Assembly: GCA_964623265.1 (NCBI GenBank)
Contig: CAZUTK010000006.1
Location: 4,912-68,911 of the forward strand
Direction of reading: 5' to 3'
DNA from: CAZUTK01 sp964623265
GTDB taxonomy: Bacteria > Electryoneota > B3-LCP
Length of the DNA: 64,000 nt
How positions within the stretch are numbered: position 1 is the first letter of the stretch; each line of letters begins with the position of its first letter. Below are positions 8,031 through 16,610 of this stretch, in pieces. The notes beneath the pieces were generated by a model. That model had not been told where the DNA came from and did not search any database. It saw only the letters and a list, made by a program, of their open reading frames with translations. The translations under genes and the position numbers were made by a program.

Positions 8031-9761
8031 ATGACGAACCAAACATTTTCACCGCAATTCGAGAAACTGGGCGACATCCTGCTGAAATCCGGGATGATCA
8101 CCGAAGAACAACTGAAAAAGAGTCTGAACGAACAGCAATACAAGAAGGAAAAGCTCGGTCAGATCTTGATCAATCTCGGCTTCGCCGTCGAAGAGAACAT
8201 CGTCTTCGCATTGGCGCGCCAGATGGGCTTGAACTTCATCAGCAACGACAAACTGCTGGAAGCCCGGGAAACCGTAGTCGCTCTGATCCCGGAACCCTTC
8301 GCCAAACAGCATTCAGTCCTCGCCGTCAGCGCCAACGAACACACCTTGCAGGTGGCGATGGCGGATCCCGATGACATCGTCGCGATAGACTCCCTGCAGA
8401 AGCTCACCGGACGCACCATCGAACCGCAGCTAGCGACGCGCAACGGGATTTTATCCGCCATTGACCAGCTCTACGTCCGCATCCGCAAATCCGACGAAGT
8501 CACCGAAGTGATGGGAGACCTGCAGTTCTTCGCGGAAGCGGATTCCGAAGACGAAGGTATGGTGGATATGTCGCGCGCCGAAGTCGGCATTGACGACGCC
8601 CCCATCGTCAAGCTCTGCAATATGATGTTCGCGGAATCCCTGAAAGAGCGCGCCACGGACATCCACGTCGAGATGCAGGACAAGAACGTCTCCATCCGCT
8701 ACCGCATTGACGGCGTGCTGCAGGAAGCGCTGACGCCCCCCAAGTCCGCTCACGCCGGCATCATCTCCAGAATCAAAATCCTCTCCCGCCTGAATATCGC
8801 CGAAAAGCGCCTCCCCCAAGACGGCCGCTTCACCATCAAAGCCCCAGGCAAGGAAGTGGATGTCCGCGTCAGCATCCTCCCCACGGTCAACGGCGAAAAA
8901 GCCGTGCTGCGCCTCCTGGACAAATCCGGATTCGCCATGACCCTGGAAACCCTCGGGTTCGAACCGGAAATGCTGAAGATCTTCCGCCGCTGGATCGTAC
9001 AGCCCTACGGGATGCTGATCATCTCCGGACCCACCGGATCGGGCAAATCCACCACCCTCTACGCCGCTCTGAAGGAAATCAAGAGCCCCGACGACAACAT
9101 CACAACGGTGGAAGATCCGGTGGAATATCATCTGGACGGGATCAACCAGGTGCAGGTGAAAGCCGGCATCGGCCTGACCTTCAGCACGGCTCTGCGCCAT
9201 ATCCTGCGCCAGGACCCGGACAAGCTGCTGATCGGCGAAATCCGCGACGAAGAAACCGCCGACATCGCCGTCAAGTTTTCGCTGACCGGCCACCTCGTCT
9301 TCTCCACCCTGCACGCCAACGACGCTCCTTCCACCATCACCCGCTTGATTGACATCGGCGTAGCGCCCTTCCTCGTCGGATCCTGCTTGAACCTGGTGAT
9401 GGCGCAGCGTCTCGTTCGGCGCATCTGTCAGAACTGCAAGATCGCCTACGAACCTTCCAAGGAAGAGCTGGAGCTCCTCGAATTGGACGGCGAACGCGGC
9501 CGAAAAATCAAATTCTACCGCGGCAAAGGCTGCATCCACTGCCGCAACACCGGCTATTACGGACGAATCGGCATTTTCGAACTGCTGGAGATGCGGCAGA
9601 ACATCCGCCGCATGGTGTTCGATAACGCCAACCAGGAAGATATCCGCGACGCCGCTCTGAAACAGGGCATGGTGACCCTGCGCGAATCCGGCATCCTGAA
9701 AATCGAGCACGGGATCACGACCATTCAGGAAGTCCTGCGTTCCACCGTCACGGAAGTCTAA
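8031..9761 (+). CDS. pilB: Type IV pilus extension ATPase PilB
   Basis: A 576-residue hexameric motor ATPase of the GspE/PilB family that drives pilin polymerisation at the inner membrane. It has an N-terminal MshEN/T2SSE_N domain (about residues 15-150), Walker A GPTGSGKST near residue 333, an atypical Walker B LLIGEIRDEETAD near 397, and a zinc-binding tetracysteine (CQNC near 466, CIHC near 501). The ATG at 8031 is chosen; a TTG at 7989 would add 14 residues but has no Shine-Dalgarno sequence. pilC follows after 17 bp. No pilT retraction ATPase was found in the window. Confidence 0.93.
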   Translation: MTNQTFSPQFEKLGDILLKSGMITEEQLKKSLNEQQYKKEKLGQILINLGFAVEENIVFALARQMGLNFISNDKLLEARETVVALIPEPFAKQHSVLAVSANEHTLQVAMADPDDIVAIDSLQKLTGRTIEPQLATRNGILSAIDQLYVRIRKSDEVTEVMGDLQFFAEADSEDEGMVDMSRAEVGIDDAPIVKLCNMMFAESLKERATDIHVEMQDKNVSIRYRIDGVLQEALTPPKSAHAGIISRIKILSRLNIAEKRLPQDGRFTIKAPGKEVDVRVSILPTVNGEKAVLRLLDKSGFAMTLETLGFEPEMLKIFRRWIVQPYGMLIISGPTGSGKSTTLYAALKEIKSPDDNITTVEDPVEYHLDGINQVQVKAGIGLTFSTALRHILRQDPDKLLIGEIRDEETADIAVKFSLTGHLVFSTLHANDAPSTITRLIDIGVAPFLVGSCLNLVMAQRLVRRICQNCKIAYEPSKEELELLELDGERGRKIKFYRGKGCIHCRNTGYYGRIGIFELLEMRQNIRRMVFDNANQEDIRDAALKQGMVTLRESGILKIEHGITTIQEVLRSTVTEV

Positions 9762-9778
9762 CGCACTCGGAGATTTGC

Positions 9779-11029
9779 ATGCCTAACTACGCTTACGTCG
9801 TAAAAGACGCCGAAGGAAAAAGACTCGAAGATTACCTCCGCGCCGCCAATCTGGAAACGGCGATGGAATCGCTCCGCCGCAAAGGCTTGAACATCGTCTC
9901 GATCCGCGAAGTCAAATCCGAGTTCCAGGCGGAACGCCTGACGGTGGCCGAACAGGTCAATCTGTTCTTCTACAAGCTACGCACCAGCGTCCCGCTGAAC
10001 ACGCTGGTCTTCTTCACGCGTCAGCTGGCGACGATGTTCTCCGCCGGTCTGACCATCGAAAAATCCATCGGCAACCTGATGGCGGAAGAGAAGAACAAGC
10101 GCTTCCGCAAAGTGTTGGCGCAGGTGGGCAACGACCTGAAGAAAGGGCTGGCGCTCTCCGACGCGATGGCGAACCACCCGGGCGTCTTCTCCAACCTCTA
10201 CGTCGCGCTGGTGCGCGCCGGCGAAGTCTCCGGATCTCTGCACGTCACGCTGGACCAACTCTCCAGCTACCTCGAAGCCATCGCGGAAACCCGCCGCAAG
10301 GTGATCTCGGCGCTGGCGTATCCGATCTTCTCCCTGGTCTTTCTCACCGTCATCGTTACCATTCTGCTCGTCTTCGTCGTGCCCCTCTTCGAAGACGTTT
10401 ACGCCAAGTTCGGCGCCAAACTGCCCATCGCCACCCGCACGCTGGTGGCTGTTTCGCAGGTCATCTCCAACAACTTCATCATCGCCGCCGGCATCGTCTT
10501 CCTGATCATCGTCTCCATCTGGCTGACGTCTATGACGGAACGAGGCGGGTTGTTCATCGACACAATCAAGCTGCGCCTCCCTGTGTTCGGATCGCTGGTG
10601 CAGAATTCCGTTATGAACAAATTCTCGAAGACCTTCGGCATTCTTTTAGGATCCGGCGTACCGGTGCTGGACTCGCTCACCCAAGTGCAGAAAGTCGTGG
10701 GGAACAAGGTTGTGGAAAAGGGCATTCGCGAATCAAAGGTGCTGATCAAGGACGGATTCGCCATCTCCGTCGCTATGAAGAAGGTGCAGGTCTTCCCCCC
10801 CACACTGGTGCAATTAACCGGCACCGGCGAAGAAACCGGCGAAATTGATAAATTGTTGGAAAAAGCCGCATATTTCTACGAGAAGCAGCTAGACGCCACG
10901 GTAGACCGCCTCACCTCGCTGATCGAACCCATTCTGATCACCTTGATCGGTTCGGTCGTGCTGGTCATCATCATTTCGCTCTACCTGCCCATCTTCTACC
11001 TCGGAATGGCGGTGCGGCAGGGTATGTAA
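9779..11029 (+). CDS. pilC: Type IV pilus inner-membrane platform protein PilC
   Basis: A 416-residue polytopic GspF/PilC-family protein. It has two T2SSF domains (about 78-200 and 283-405), each followed by strongly hydrophobic helices (LVFLTVIVTILLVFVVP; LITLIGSVVLVIIISLYLP). The family motif FTRQLATMFSAGL lies at the start of the first repeat. It forms the membrane platform on which PilB acts. RBS CGGAG lies 8 bp before the ATG. A hairpin about 55 bp after the stop probably ends the pilus transcript. Confidence 0.93.
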   Translation: MPNYAYVVKDAEGKRLEDYLRAANLETAMESLRRKGLNIVSIREVKSEFQAERLTVAEQVNLFFYKLRTSVPLNTLVFFTRQLATMFSAGLTIEKSIGNLMAEEKNKRFRKVLAQVGNDLKKGLALSDAMANHPGVFSNLYVALVRAGEVSGSLHVTLDQLSSYLEAIAETRRKVISALAYPIFSLVFLTVIVTILLVFVVPLFEDVYAKFGAKLPIATRTLVAVSQVISNNFIIAAGIVFLIIVSIWLTSMTERGGLFIDTIKLRLPVFGSLVQNSVMNKFSKTFGILLGSGVPVLDSLTQVQKVVGNKVVEKGIRESKVLIKDGFAISVAMKKVQVFPPTLVQLTGTGEETGEIDKLLEKAAYFYEKQLDATVDRLTSLIEPILITLIGSVVLVIIISLYLPIFYLGMAVRQGM

Positions 11030-11083
11030 TTCGATCCCATCGAACCGAAATTGCGGCTGGTTTTTTCCCTTCACCGAATCTCC

Positions 11084-11113
11084 GTGAGCGCTCGTTTTTC
11101 GCGAGCGTCTCAC
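11084..11113 (+). terminator. Candidate terminator after the pilus operon
   Basis: GTGAG-CGCTCG (11084-11094) pairs with CGAGCG-T-CTCAC (11102-11113): 11 base pairs with one bulged T and a 7-nt loop. The downstream sequence is T-rich but interrupted (ATTATTGTTTTACCTTTTT). It sits between pilC and the next promoter, as expected for a terminator of the pilus transcript. Confidence 0.55.
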
Positions 11114-11135
11114 CATTATTGTTTTACCTTTTTAC

Positions 11136-11164
11136 TTGACAAGCGCGGCGGTGTTATTTACATT
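11136..11164 (+). promoter_or_regulatory. Promoter of the CDF/redox cassette
   Basis: -35 TTGACA (11136-11141), spacer of 17 bp, -10 TACATT (11159-11164). A start near 11171 gives a leader of only about 16 nt to the ATG at 11187. The same box architecture occurs at nine other sites in the window. Confidence 0.8.
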
Positions 11165-11185
11165 ATGGGAAAATTTGATTCCCAT
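11165..11185. promoter_or_regulatory. Candidate operator overlapping the transcription start
   Basis: ATGGGAA (11165-11171) and TTCCCAT (11179-11185) form a perfect 7-bp inverted repeat with a 7-nt centre. It lies directly after the -10 box and ends one base before the start codon at 11187. This placement suits a repressor. Since the operon encodes a metal exporter, a metal-sensing repressor is a reasonable guess, but no regulator gene is adjacent. A small mRNA hairpin is the alternative. Confidence 0.45.
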
Positions 11186-11186
11186 C

Positions 11187-11555
11187 ATGGCGAAATCGCT
11201 GACCGTGACATCGAACACTTCTCTCGATTTTAACGTCATTCTGGACGCTCTGCTGTCGAAGCCGGAATCCTACGTCAACTTCGGCGAATACTGGTGGACC
11301 CTAAAGCGCATGCTGGCGGACTGGGCGGAGGAGAACGACGCCGCGGTAGATCCCCGGCGCATCCGCGGGATTAAAACACCGGCGAATGCCTCGTTTGTGG
11401 ACGAAAGCGAAGTCTATCAATTTCTCGAACAATTTTCCGGCTCGGATGACTTTCTCGATTGGATGTCCTACGTGAATCCCCGTCTCGTCTGGGACGAAGC
11501 TCAAGGGGATGAAGTCAGCATCGAAGACCCGGAATGGGAAGAATCGTTCTGTTAA
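11187..11555 (+). CDS. Small acidic protein of unknown function
   Basis: 122 residues, with no family recognised. The ATG at 11187 is chosen because the in-frame upstream codons overlap the promoter itself. The protein is acidic and rich in aromatic residues, with W clusters (FGEYWWTLKRMLADWAEEN; FLDWMSYVNPRLVWDE) and a cysteine as the last residue. No signal peptide or membrane segment is visible, so it is probably cytoplasmic. It is the first gene of the cassette with the CDF exporter, 12 bp upstream of it. An adaptor or metal-responsive accessory protein is conceivable, but nothing in the sequence proves this. Confidence 0.65.
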   Translation: MAKSLTVTSNTSLDFNVILDALLSKPESYVNFGEYWWTLKRMLADWAEENDAAVDPRRIRGIKTPANASFVDESEVYQFLEQFSGSDDFLDWMSYVNPRLVWDEAQGDEVSIEDPEWEESFC

Positions 11556-11567
11556 CCCCGAGCGGCA

Positions 11568-12950
11568 ATGTCTGATGCGCGGATTGCTGCGCGATCCAAA
11601 CTTCGCGTCGCCCTGATTTCCGTCGGGGCGGCGTTCTTTTTAACCGCCGCCAAAGCGGGAGTCGGCTGGTGGACGGGATCCCTCGCGCTGCTGTCTGAAG
11701 CAGCGCATTCCGGCTTGGATCTCTTCGCTTCCTTCATCACGGCGCTCTCCGTCCGAGTGGCGGACCGCCCTCCAGACCCCGATCATCATTACGGACATGG
11801 CAAAGTCGAGAGCCTCTCTGCGCTCCTCGAAGCGATCCTGCTCGTCGCCACCTGCGTTTGGATCACCTGGCACGCCGTGATCAGACTGTCCGGCGAAGGC
11901 GTAAAGCCTTTCGTCAACGCATACAGTTTCGCCGTCATGTTCTTGGCGATCGGAATAGATCTGTACCGCTACAACGCCCTGATGCGCACCGCCCGAAAAT
12001 ACCACTCGCAGGCGCTGGAAGCGGATGCGCTGCACTTCTATTCCGATTTGCTAAGCTCCAGTCTGGTGCTGGTGGGCTTGGCTCTGGTCGGCTTGGGATT
12101 CCATTTTGCGGACGCACTGGCGGCGCTGCTGGTGGCGGTCTGGGTGGGCATCCTGGCGATCCGCCTGGCGAAGAAGAACCTGGATATCTTGATTGACCGC
12201 GTCCCGTACGAATATGTGGAAAAAATCCGCCGCCTGGTCTTGAACTCGCCCGGTGTGCTGAAGCTCGAACAGCTTCGCCTGCGGCGCTCCGGGCCATCCC
12301 TTTTCGCCGATCTGCGCGTCGGGATGGACCGCACGCTGACCTTCGAAGGCACCCATCGAGTCGCCCGGGAATTGGAAGAGAAGCTGGCGCGGGAAATCCC
12401 CGGCTTGGATGCCGTCGTGCACACCGACCCGACCGTCTCGCCCGATGAAGCTCTGGACGGCGCCATTCTCAATTTCATCCGCACCCGCGGCTACCAGGCG
12501 CACCATATTCTGATTCATCAACAGGGGAATACCATTGCCGTGGATCTGCACCTCGAAGTGGACGGCGAGCTCACCGTCCGGCAGGCGCACGACGCCGCCA
12601 CCGACCTCGAAGCGGAAATCGCCCGGCACTTCCCCAGCGTCAATGTCGTTCGGATTCACATCGAAGAAAAAGGGAAAACCTGCCCGCCGGAAAGCCCGCC
12701 GCTGCGCGATAACCCCGAAATCGTCGAAAAAATCGAGACGATCTGCGCGGAAATCGTCGGACCGCAGCGCTGTCACGGAATCACCATCACCCAAGACGGG
12801 GAAAATCTGTCGGCTTCTCTCCATTGCTTTTTCCCGAGCAATCTGACCATCGCAGAAGCTCACCGACAAGCGACTCACTTCGAAGAAGAACTCCGCCGCC
12901 ACCTGCCGATCCTGCACCGCGTCCAAATCCACGCCGAACCGATGACTTGA
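11568..12950 (+). CDS. CDF-family cation efflux transporter with three C-terminal ZT-type domains
   Basis: 460 residues. The N-terminal half is a six-helix cation diffusion facilitator with the expected metal-site stretches SEAAHSGLDLFAS in helix 2, HHYGHGKVES after it, and EADALHFYSDLLSS in helix 5. The HxxxD in helix 5 is typical of Zn/Cd-type CDFs, which exchange protons for divalent metal at the inner membrane. The cytoplasmic part is unusually long: three consecutive copies of the ferredoxin-like dimerisation domain (about 213-290, 300-370 and 380-457) instead of one. Downstream genes point to redox functions, so Fe2+ or Mn2+ as substrate cannot be excluded. Confidence 0.9.
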   Translation: MSDARIAARSKLRVALISVGAAFFLTAAKAGVGWWTGSLALLSEAAHSGLDLFASFITALSVRVADRPPDPDHHYGHGKVESLSALLEAILLVATCVWITWHAVIRLSGEGVKPFVNAYSFAVMFLAIGIDLYRYNALMRTARKYHSQALEADALHFYSDLLSSSLVLVGLALVGLGFHFADALAALLVAVWVGILAIRLAKKNLDILIDRVPYEYVEKIRRLVLNSPGVLKLEQLRLRRSGPSLFADLRVGMDRTLTFEGTHRVARELEEKLAREIPGLDAVVHTDPTVSPDEALDGAILNFIRTRGYQAHHILIHQQGNTIAVDLHLEVDGELTVRQAHDAATDLEAEIARHFPSVNVVRIHIEEKGKTCPPESPPLRDNPEIVEKIETICAEIVGPQRCHGITITQDGENLSASLHCFFPSNLTIAEAHRQATHFEEELRRHLPILHRVQIHAEPMT

Positions 12951-12964
12951 TCCTGCCGCCCGCC

Positions 12965-14104
12965 ATGAACGAGTGCCGACTGAATCATCTTTTCTGGATC
13001 CCCCCCGCCTTGCTGTTGATCACCGCCGCCCTGACCAAAGCGCCCCACAGCCTCTCGTTTCTGTATGAACTGGCGAACTACGGCTTCCGCTTCTCCGATT
13101 CGCTAAATCTGACCATCGCCCTCTGCCTCCCCGCTCTGGAGGCGTTACTGGGAATCACGCTGCTTTTCAAAAAATCTCCGGCGGCGGCACTGGGATCTTT
13201 TGCGCTTTTGCTCCTCTTCACGGCTGGGATCGTCCTCGCGTTGCCGACAGGCTATCTGCAGCGCTGCGGTTGCTTCGGGTCGGAGATTATGGATCCGACG
13301 ACGGCGATCGTGAAAAACACCGCGGCTCTCCTCCTGCTGATTTTCGGGTTTATACCGATGAGACGCCGCCTCGGCGGAAACAACGTCTGGGGTTCCTTCG
13401 GGGTAGCGGCGGGTTCTGCCTGGAGCGGCGGGACCATCCTGCCGGTCTATCTCGCAGCGGCAATCCTATCGGCGCGATTCGGGAAACACCAACTCCAGGC
13501 ATACGCTATCGGGCTTCTTCTGGGTCTCGCGCTGCACCTCGCCGGCTTCCCTTCCCTCGCCGCCATCGCCGCGGCAAGCGCCCTCTTTCTCTTCCAAGTC
13601 AAACCGGCGCAAATTTCGATGACCGGACTCGCGCTGATCGGTTTCAGCCTCCTCGCGGTATCGGGATTTTCGCTTCTGGCGCCTCCGGAACCGCAGCCGA
13701 TAACCCGCAGTCTGCGAATCGGAGAAGCCGTCCCGGTTTTGCTGTTGAATCAGGAAAAACAAGGTGAAGACGAAGAGGGCGGATCGCTTTTCCTGTTCCT
13801 GAGTCCGGATTGCGACGAGTGTCGGGATTGGCTGCCGACGGCGAAGCAGCTCGCCTGGAACGCGAATATGCCGCCGCTCACCGGCATCATTCCCGCAGGC
13901 CTCCAATCCTCGGAAGAATTCCAAATCCGAGAAAATCTCACCTTTCCGATACTTTCTATGCCGGCGGCGGAATTCCATCGCGCCGCAGGGAGACCACCCC
14001 TTTTGGTACTCGCACAATCCGGAAAAATCGCGCACATCTTCCCCGAAGGGAATATCCCGACGGTAGATGCCATTGAAAGGGTTCTGCACCATGCGAATCC
14101 CTAA
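12965..14104 (+). CDS. MauE/DoxX-like membrane protein fused to a thioredoxin-like CxxC domain
   Basis: 379 residues from the ATG at 12965, 15 bp after the CDF gene. The N-terminal part is a multi-helix membrane region of MauE type, with the family hallmark RCGCFGSEIMDPTTAIVKN, whose cysteines are thought to be redox-active. Extra helices follow to about residue 235. The last 130 residues form a soluble thioredoxin-like domain with LFLFLSPDCDECRDWLP, i.e. a C-D-E-C active-site candidate near residue 282. MauE-family proteins support disulfide or cofactor maturation of periplasmic enzymes. A thioredoxin fused to the transporter-like part suggests electron transfer across the membrane, perhaps to keep the heme-binding cysteines of the next gene product reduced. 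Confidence 0.75.
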   Translation: MNECRLNHLFWIPPALLLITAALTKAPHSLSFLYELANYGFRFSDSLNLTIALCLPALEALLGITLLFKKSPAAALGSFALLLLFTAGIVLALPTGYLQRCGCFGSEIMDPTTAIVKNTAALLLLIFGFIPMRRRLGGNNVWGSFGVAAGSAWSGGTILPVYLAAAILSARFGKHQLQAYAIGLLLGLALHLAGFPSLAAIAAASALFLFQVKPAQISMTGLALIGFSLLAVSGFSLLAPPEPQPITRSLRIGEAVPVLLLNQEKQGEDEEGGSLFLFLSPDCDECRDWLPTAKQLAWNANMPPLTGIIPAGLQSSEEFQIRENLTFPILSMPAAEFHRAAGRPPLLVLAQSGKIAHIFPEGNIPTVDAIERVLHHANP

Positions 14105-15464
14105 AATCCTGTCGGCGATCGGTTTGCTGGTGGTTCTGTTTGCCGGCTGCGGGGAGTCTGGGAATCAATCCACGGTCATCTGGGTGACGGGCGCGTTGCG
14201 GGGCGACTGGCAGCCGCATGGAGAGTACGGAGAACCCCCGTTTGGCGGCTTGTCCCGAATCGCTCGAGCGCTGGAAATCCATCGCAAAGATCCGGATATT
14301 CTGGTGGATCTGGGACGCTTCCGTTATCCAGAAGGCATCTCAGGAAACACGCGGCGCTGGAGAATCCGCGGCAACAACTTCTTGAAAGCCATGGTGCGGA
14401 TGAAATACACCGCCGTGAATGTCAGCTCCCGCGACGGCGAACCTTTTATGGATGATTTAATTTCCCGAGCGCGCGATTACGATTTCCCCCTGATCAGCGC
14501 GAACCTCGCGGGACAGAATCTCGCCCTCCCCCCCGAAATCACCGTACCCCACCCCGCGGGGGATCTTCGTTTCCAGGGGCTGACGGAATTCCTCCCAGAG
14601 ACGGATGCCGCGGACAGCCTGACCGCAAGAATCGCGGATTCGTCCGACGTCAGCATCTTCACGATCCTGCTCACAGACGCGTCGGAAGCGGCGATACAGA
14701 CCTATCTGCGCCATCATCCGGAAGTCAACCTCGTGCTCTGGTTGAATGAAGGCGCTCCGAAAGTCCGCTGGCTGGAACACCGGCTGGCGCTGGGGATGGG
14801 AGATGAAGGGCAATGTTTGGGAAGGATCGAAATCAACGATCGGCAGGGGCGGTTCACTCTCGCTTCCTGCGATTTTTCCGGGTGGCTGGATGGAAAACCC
14901 TGGCGCCATCATCCGGCGCGGGAAAAACTCCTGAACCGGCTCCATTTTCGCAGATCAAAGCCGGCGCTTACCGCCGCGCTCTGGGCGGTTCCGGAAACGC
15001 TCTCCCCGCAGAAAGAAACCGAAAATCAGCATCGGCAAATGCAGGAAGAATTAGCGCGCAGCGGTGAATTGGAAGACCTTCACCGCCGAACCCCCACGGA
15101 TTTTGCCGGAGCCGCGCGCTGCCTGGATTGTCATCTGCTGGATCACCCCTACGATTTGGCGCGGGGGCACCTCACCAGGATGGAAGCTGTGCGGCAATAT
15201 CCGGTGTACGAACGCTGTCTGCCCTGCCACGCCACCGGCTTCGACGATCCCGCCGGATTCCTGCAACCTTGGGAACGCCCCGACCTGCTGACCGTAACCT
15301 GCGAAGCATGCCACGGCGGCGCGTATGCGCATGCTCTGGAAGGAAAACCGCCCTTACCAGCCCGCCGGCCTGCCGCTGAAATCTGCCGGAAATGCCATGC
15401 CGCTGGAGTCCCCTTCGGGCATAAAACACCCGATCCTCTGGACGCCGATATCACACCTCCTTGA
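14091..15464 (+). CDS. Tetraheme c-type cytochrome lipoprotein with degenerate UshA-like phosphoesterase domain
   Basis: 457 residues from the ATG at 14091, overlapping the previous gene by 14 bp. An upstream in-frame start at 14067 would spoil the lipoprotein signal MRIPKILSAIGLLVVLFAGC, whose lipobox ends at that Cys. Residues about 35-330 follow the 5'-nucleotidase/metallophosphatase pattern, but the metal ligands are gone: VDLGRF replaces the GD motif and VNVSSRDG replaces GNHE. The C-terminal 110 residues hold four CxxCH heme sites (CLDCH, CLPCH, CEACH, CRKCH near 343, 375, 403 and 431). It is probably an envelope-anchored electron carrier. The 3' end overlaps the convergent dapL by 14 bp. 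Confidence 0.8.
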   Translation: MRIPKILSAIGLLVVLFAGCGESGNQSTVIWVTGALRGDWQPHGEYGEPPFGGLSRIARALEIHRKDPDILVDLGRFRYPEGISGNTRRWRIRGNNFLKAMVRMKYTAVNVSSRDGEPFMDDLISRARDYDFPLISANLAGQNLALPPEITVPHPAGDLRFQGLTEFLPETDAADSLTARIADSSDVSIFTILLTDASEAAIQTYLRHHPEVNLVLWLNEGAPKVRWLEHRLALGMGDEGQCLGRIEINDRQGRFTLASCDFSGWLDGKPWRHHPAREKLLNRLHFRRSKPALTAALWAVPETLSPQKETENQHRQMQEELARSGELEDLHRRTPTDFAGAARCLDCHLLDHPYDLARGHLTRMEAVRQYPVYERCLPCHATGFDDPAGFLQPWERPDLLTVTCEACHGGAYAHALEGKPPLPARRPAAEICRKCHAAGVPFGHKTPDPLDADITPP

Positions 15465-16593
15465 GCCTCTCCATGGCTTCTTCCAGGCGATTGTAGGGCT
15501 GGGACAACGCCAGACGCACGTATCCTTTTCCCGCCGGTCCGAATCCACGCCCAGGCGTCAGAATCACGCCGCGCTGCAGCGCCCGTTGGACGACATCCAG
15601 TTCGTCTTCGCCCACTTTCGCCCACACATAGAAGGTCGCCTGCGAATGCAGCACGTCCCAGCCGACGACGCTCAGCTTTTCCTCGACAAGCGTCCGCCGG
15701 CGTTGATATTCCGCCAGATTGCAGACGATTTCCCGCGGCGGGCGCGCGCCTTCGTAATGCCCCAGCGCTTCTGCGGCGGCGCGCTGAATGAACGTCGGCG
15801 CACCCGAATCCAGCTGCGCTTTCAACTCCGCCAATCCGCGAATCAATTCAGCCGACCCCACCGCAAACCCGATGCGGAAACCGGTGGCGTTCAGCATCTT
15901 GGAAAGAGAGTGAAACTCGATCCCCTTGCGGGTGAACTGCATCAATGAAGGGGATTGATACCCCCCGAAGGTCATCTCGCTGTACGCCGCATCGTGAGCC
16001 ATCACGATTTCGGGGTGAGATTCAGCGAAATCCGCCGCGGCTTTAAAAAAGGAATCCGGCGCCGTGGCTCCGGTGGGATTGTTGGGGTAATTGATAAACG
16101 CCAGTCGGCACCCCCGCGCCTCGTTCAAGTCGGGGAGAAAGCCGCGTTCGGGGTCGAGCGGCATTCGCACGGGCTGCGCATCGTTTAAGATGGCGCAAGC
16201 CTGCGCATAGACCGGATACGCCGGATCCGGCACCGCCACGCGGTCGCCTGGGTTGACGATGACCCGCGAAAAATTCGCCAGTCCTTCCTTCGCTCCAATC
16301 AGCACGCAGATTTCTTCCTCTGGGTCCAATTCCACGCCGAACCGGCCCAGGAACCAGCGCGCGATGGCATGACGTACTCCGTCATCCCCCCGGCTGGTGG
16401 GATAGAGATGCGCGTCCGGATCCTGCAGATGCCGTCGCACGGCATTCACGAAAAATTCCGGCGACGGAAGATCGGGATCTCCAATGCCCAGATGAATGAT
16501 ATCCTTCCCCTGCGCCTTCAATTCCGCCGCCTTGCGCTCCAGACCCGCGAAGAGATACGGCGGCAGATTGAGAAAACGTTCCGCAAATCGCAT
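15451..16593 (-). CDS. dapL: LL-diaminopimelate aminotransferase
   Basis: A 380-residue PLP-dependent class I/II aminotransferase. The N-terminus (LPPYLFAGLERKAAE, then IIHLGIGDPDLPSPE) and NYPNNPTGA are characteristic of DapL. The Schiff-base lysine is in SLSKMLNATGFRIGF. The enzyme converts tetrahydrodipicolinate to LL-diaminopimelate in one step for lysine and peptidoglycan synthesis, and DapL is frequent in candidate phyla. It is followed on the same strand by no other dap gene. mntP lies 17 bp upstream and is probably co-transcribed. A broad-specificity aminotransferase remains a less likely alternative. Confidence 0.87.
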   Translation of the reverse strand: MRFAERFLNLPPYLFAGLERKAAELKAQGKDIIHLGIGDPDLPSPEFFVNAVRRHLQDPDAHLYPTSRGDDGVRHAIARWFLGRFGVELDPEEEICVLIGAKEGLANFSRVIVNPGDRVAVPDPAYPVYAQACAILNDAQPVRMPLDPERGFLPDLNEARGCRLAFINYPNNPTGATAPDSFFKAAADFAESHPEIVMAHDAAYSEMTFGGYQSPSLMQFTRKGIEFHSLSKMLNATGFRIGFAVGSAELIRGLAELKAQLDSGAPTFIQRAAAEALGHYEGARPPREIVCNLAEYQRRRTLVEEKLSVVGWDVLHSQATFYVWAKVGEDELDVVQRALQRGVILTPGRGFGPAGKGYVRLALSQPYNRLEEAMERLKEV

Positions 16594-16610
16594 AGATCAT
16601 CCTCTTTCGT

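Noticed and set aside
14150..15080. An active 5'-nucleotidase domain
   Set aside because: The metal-ligand motifs expected for the family are not present, so only the fold is called.
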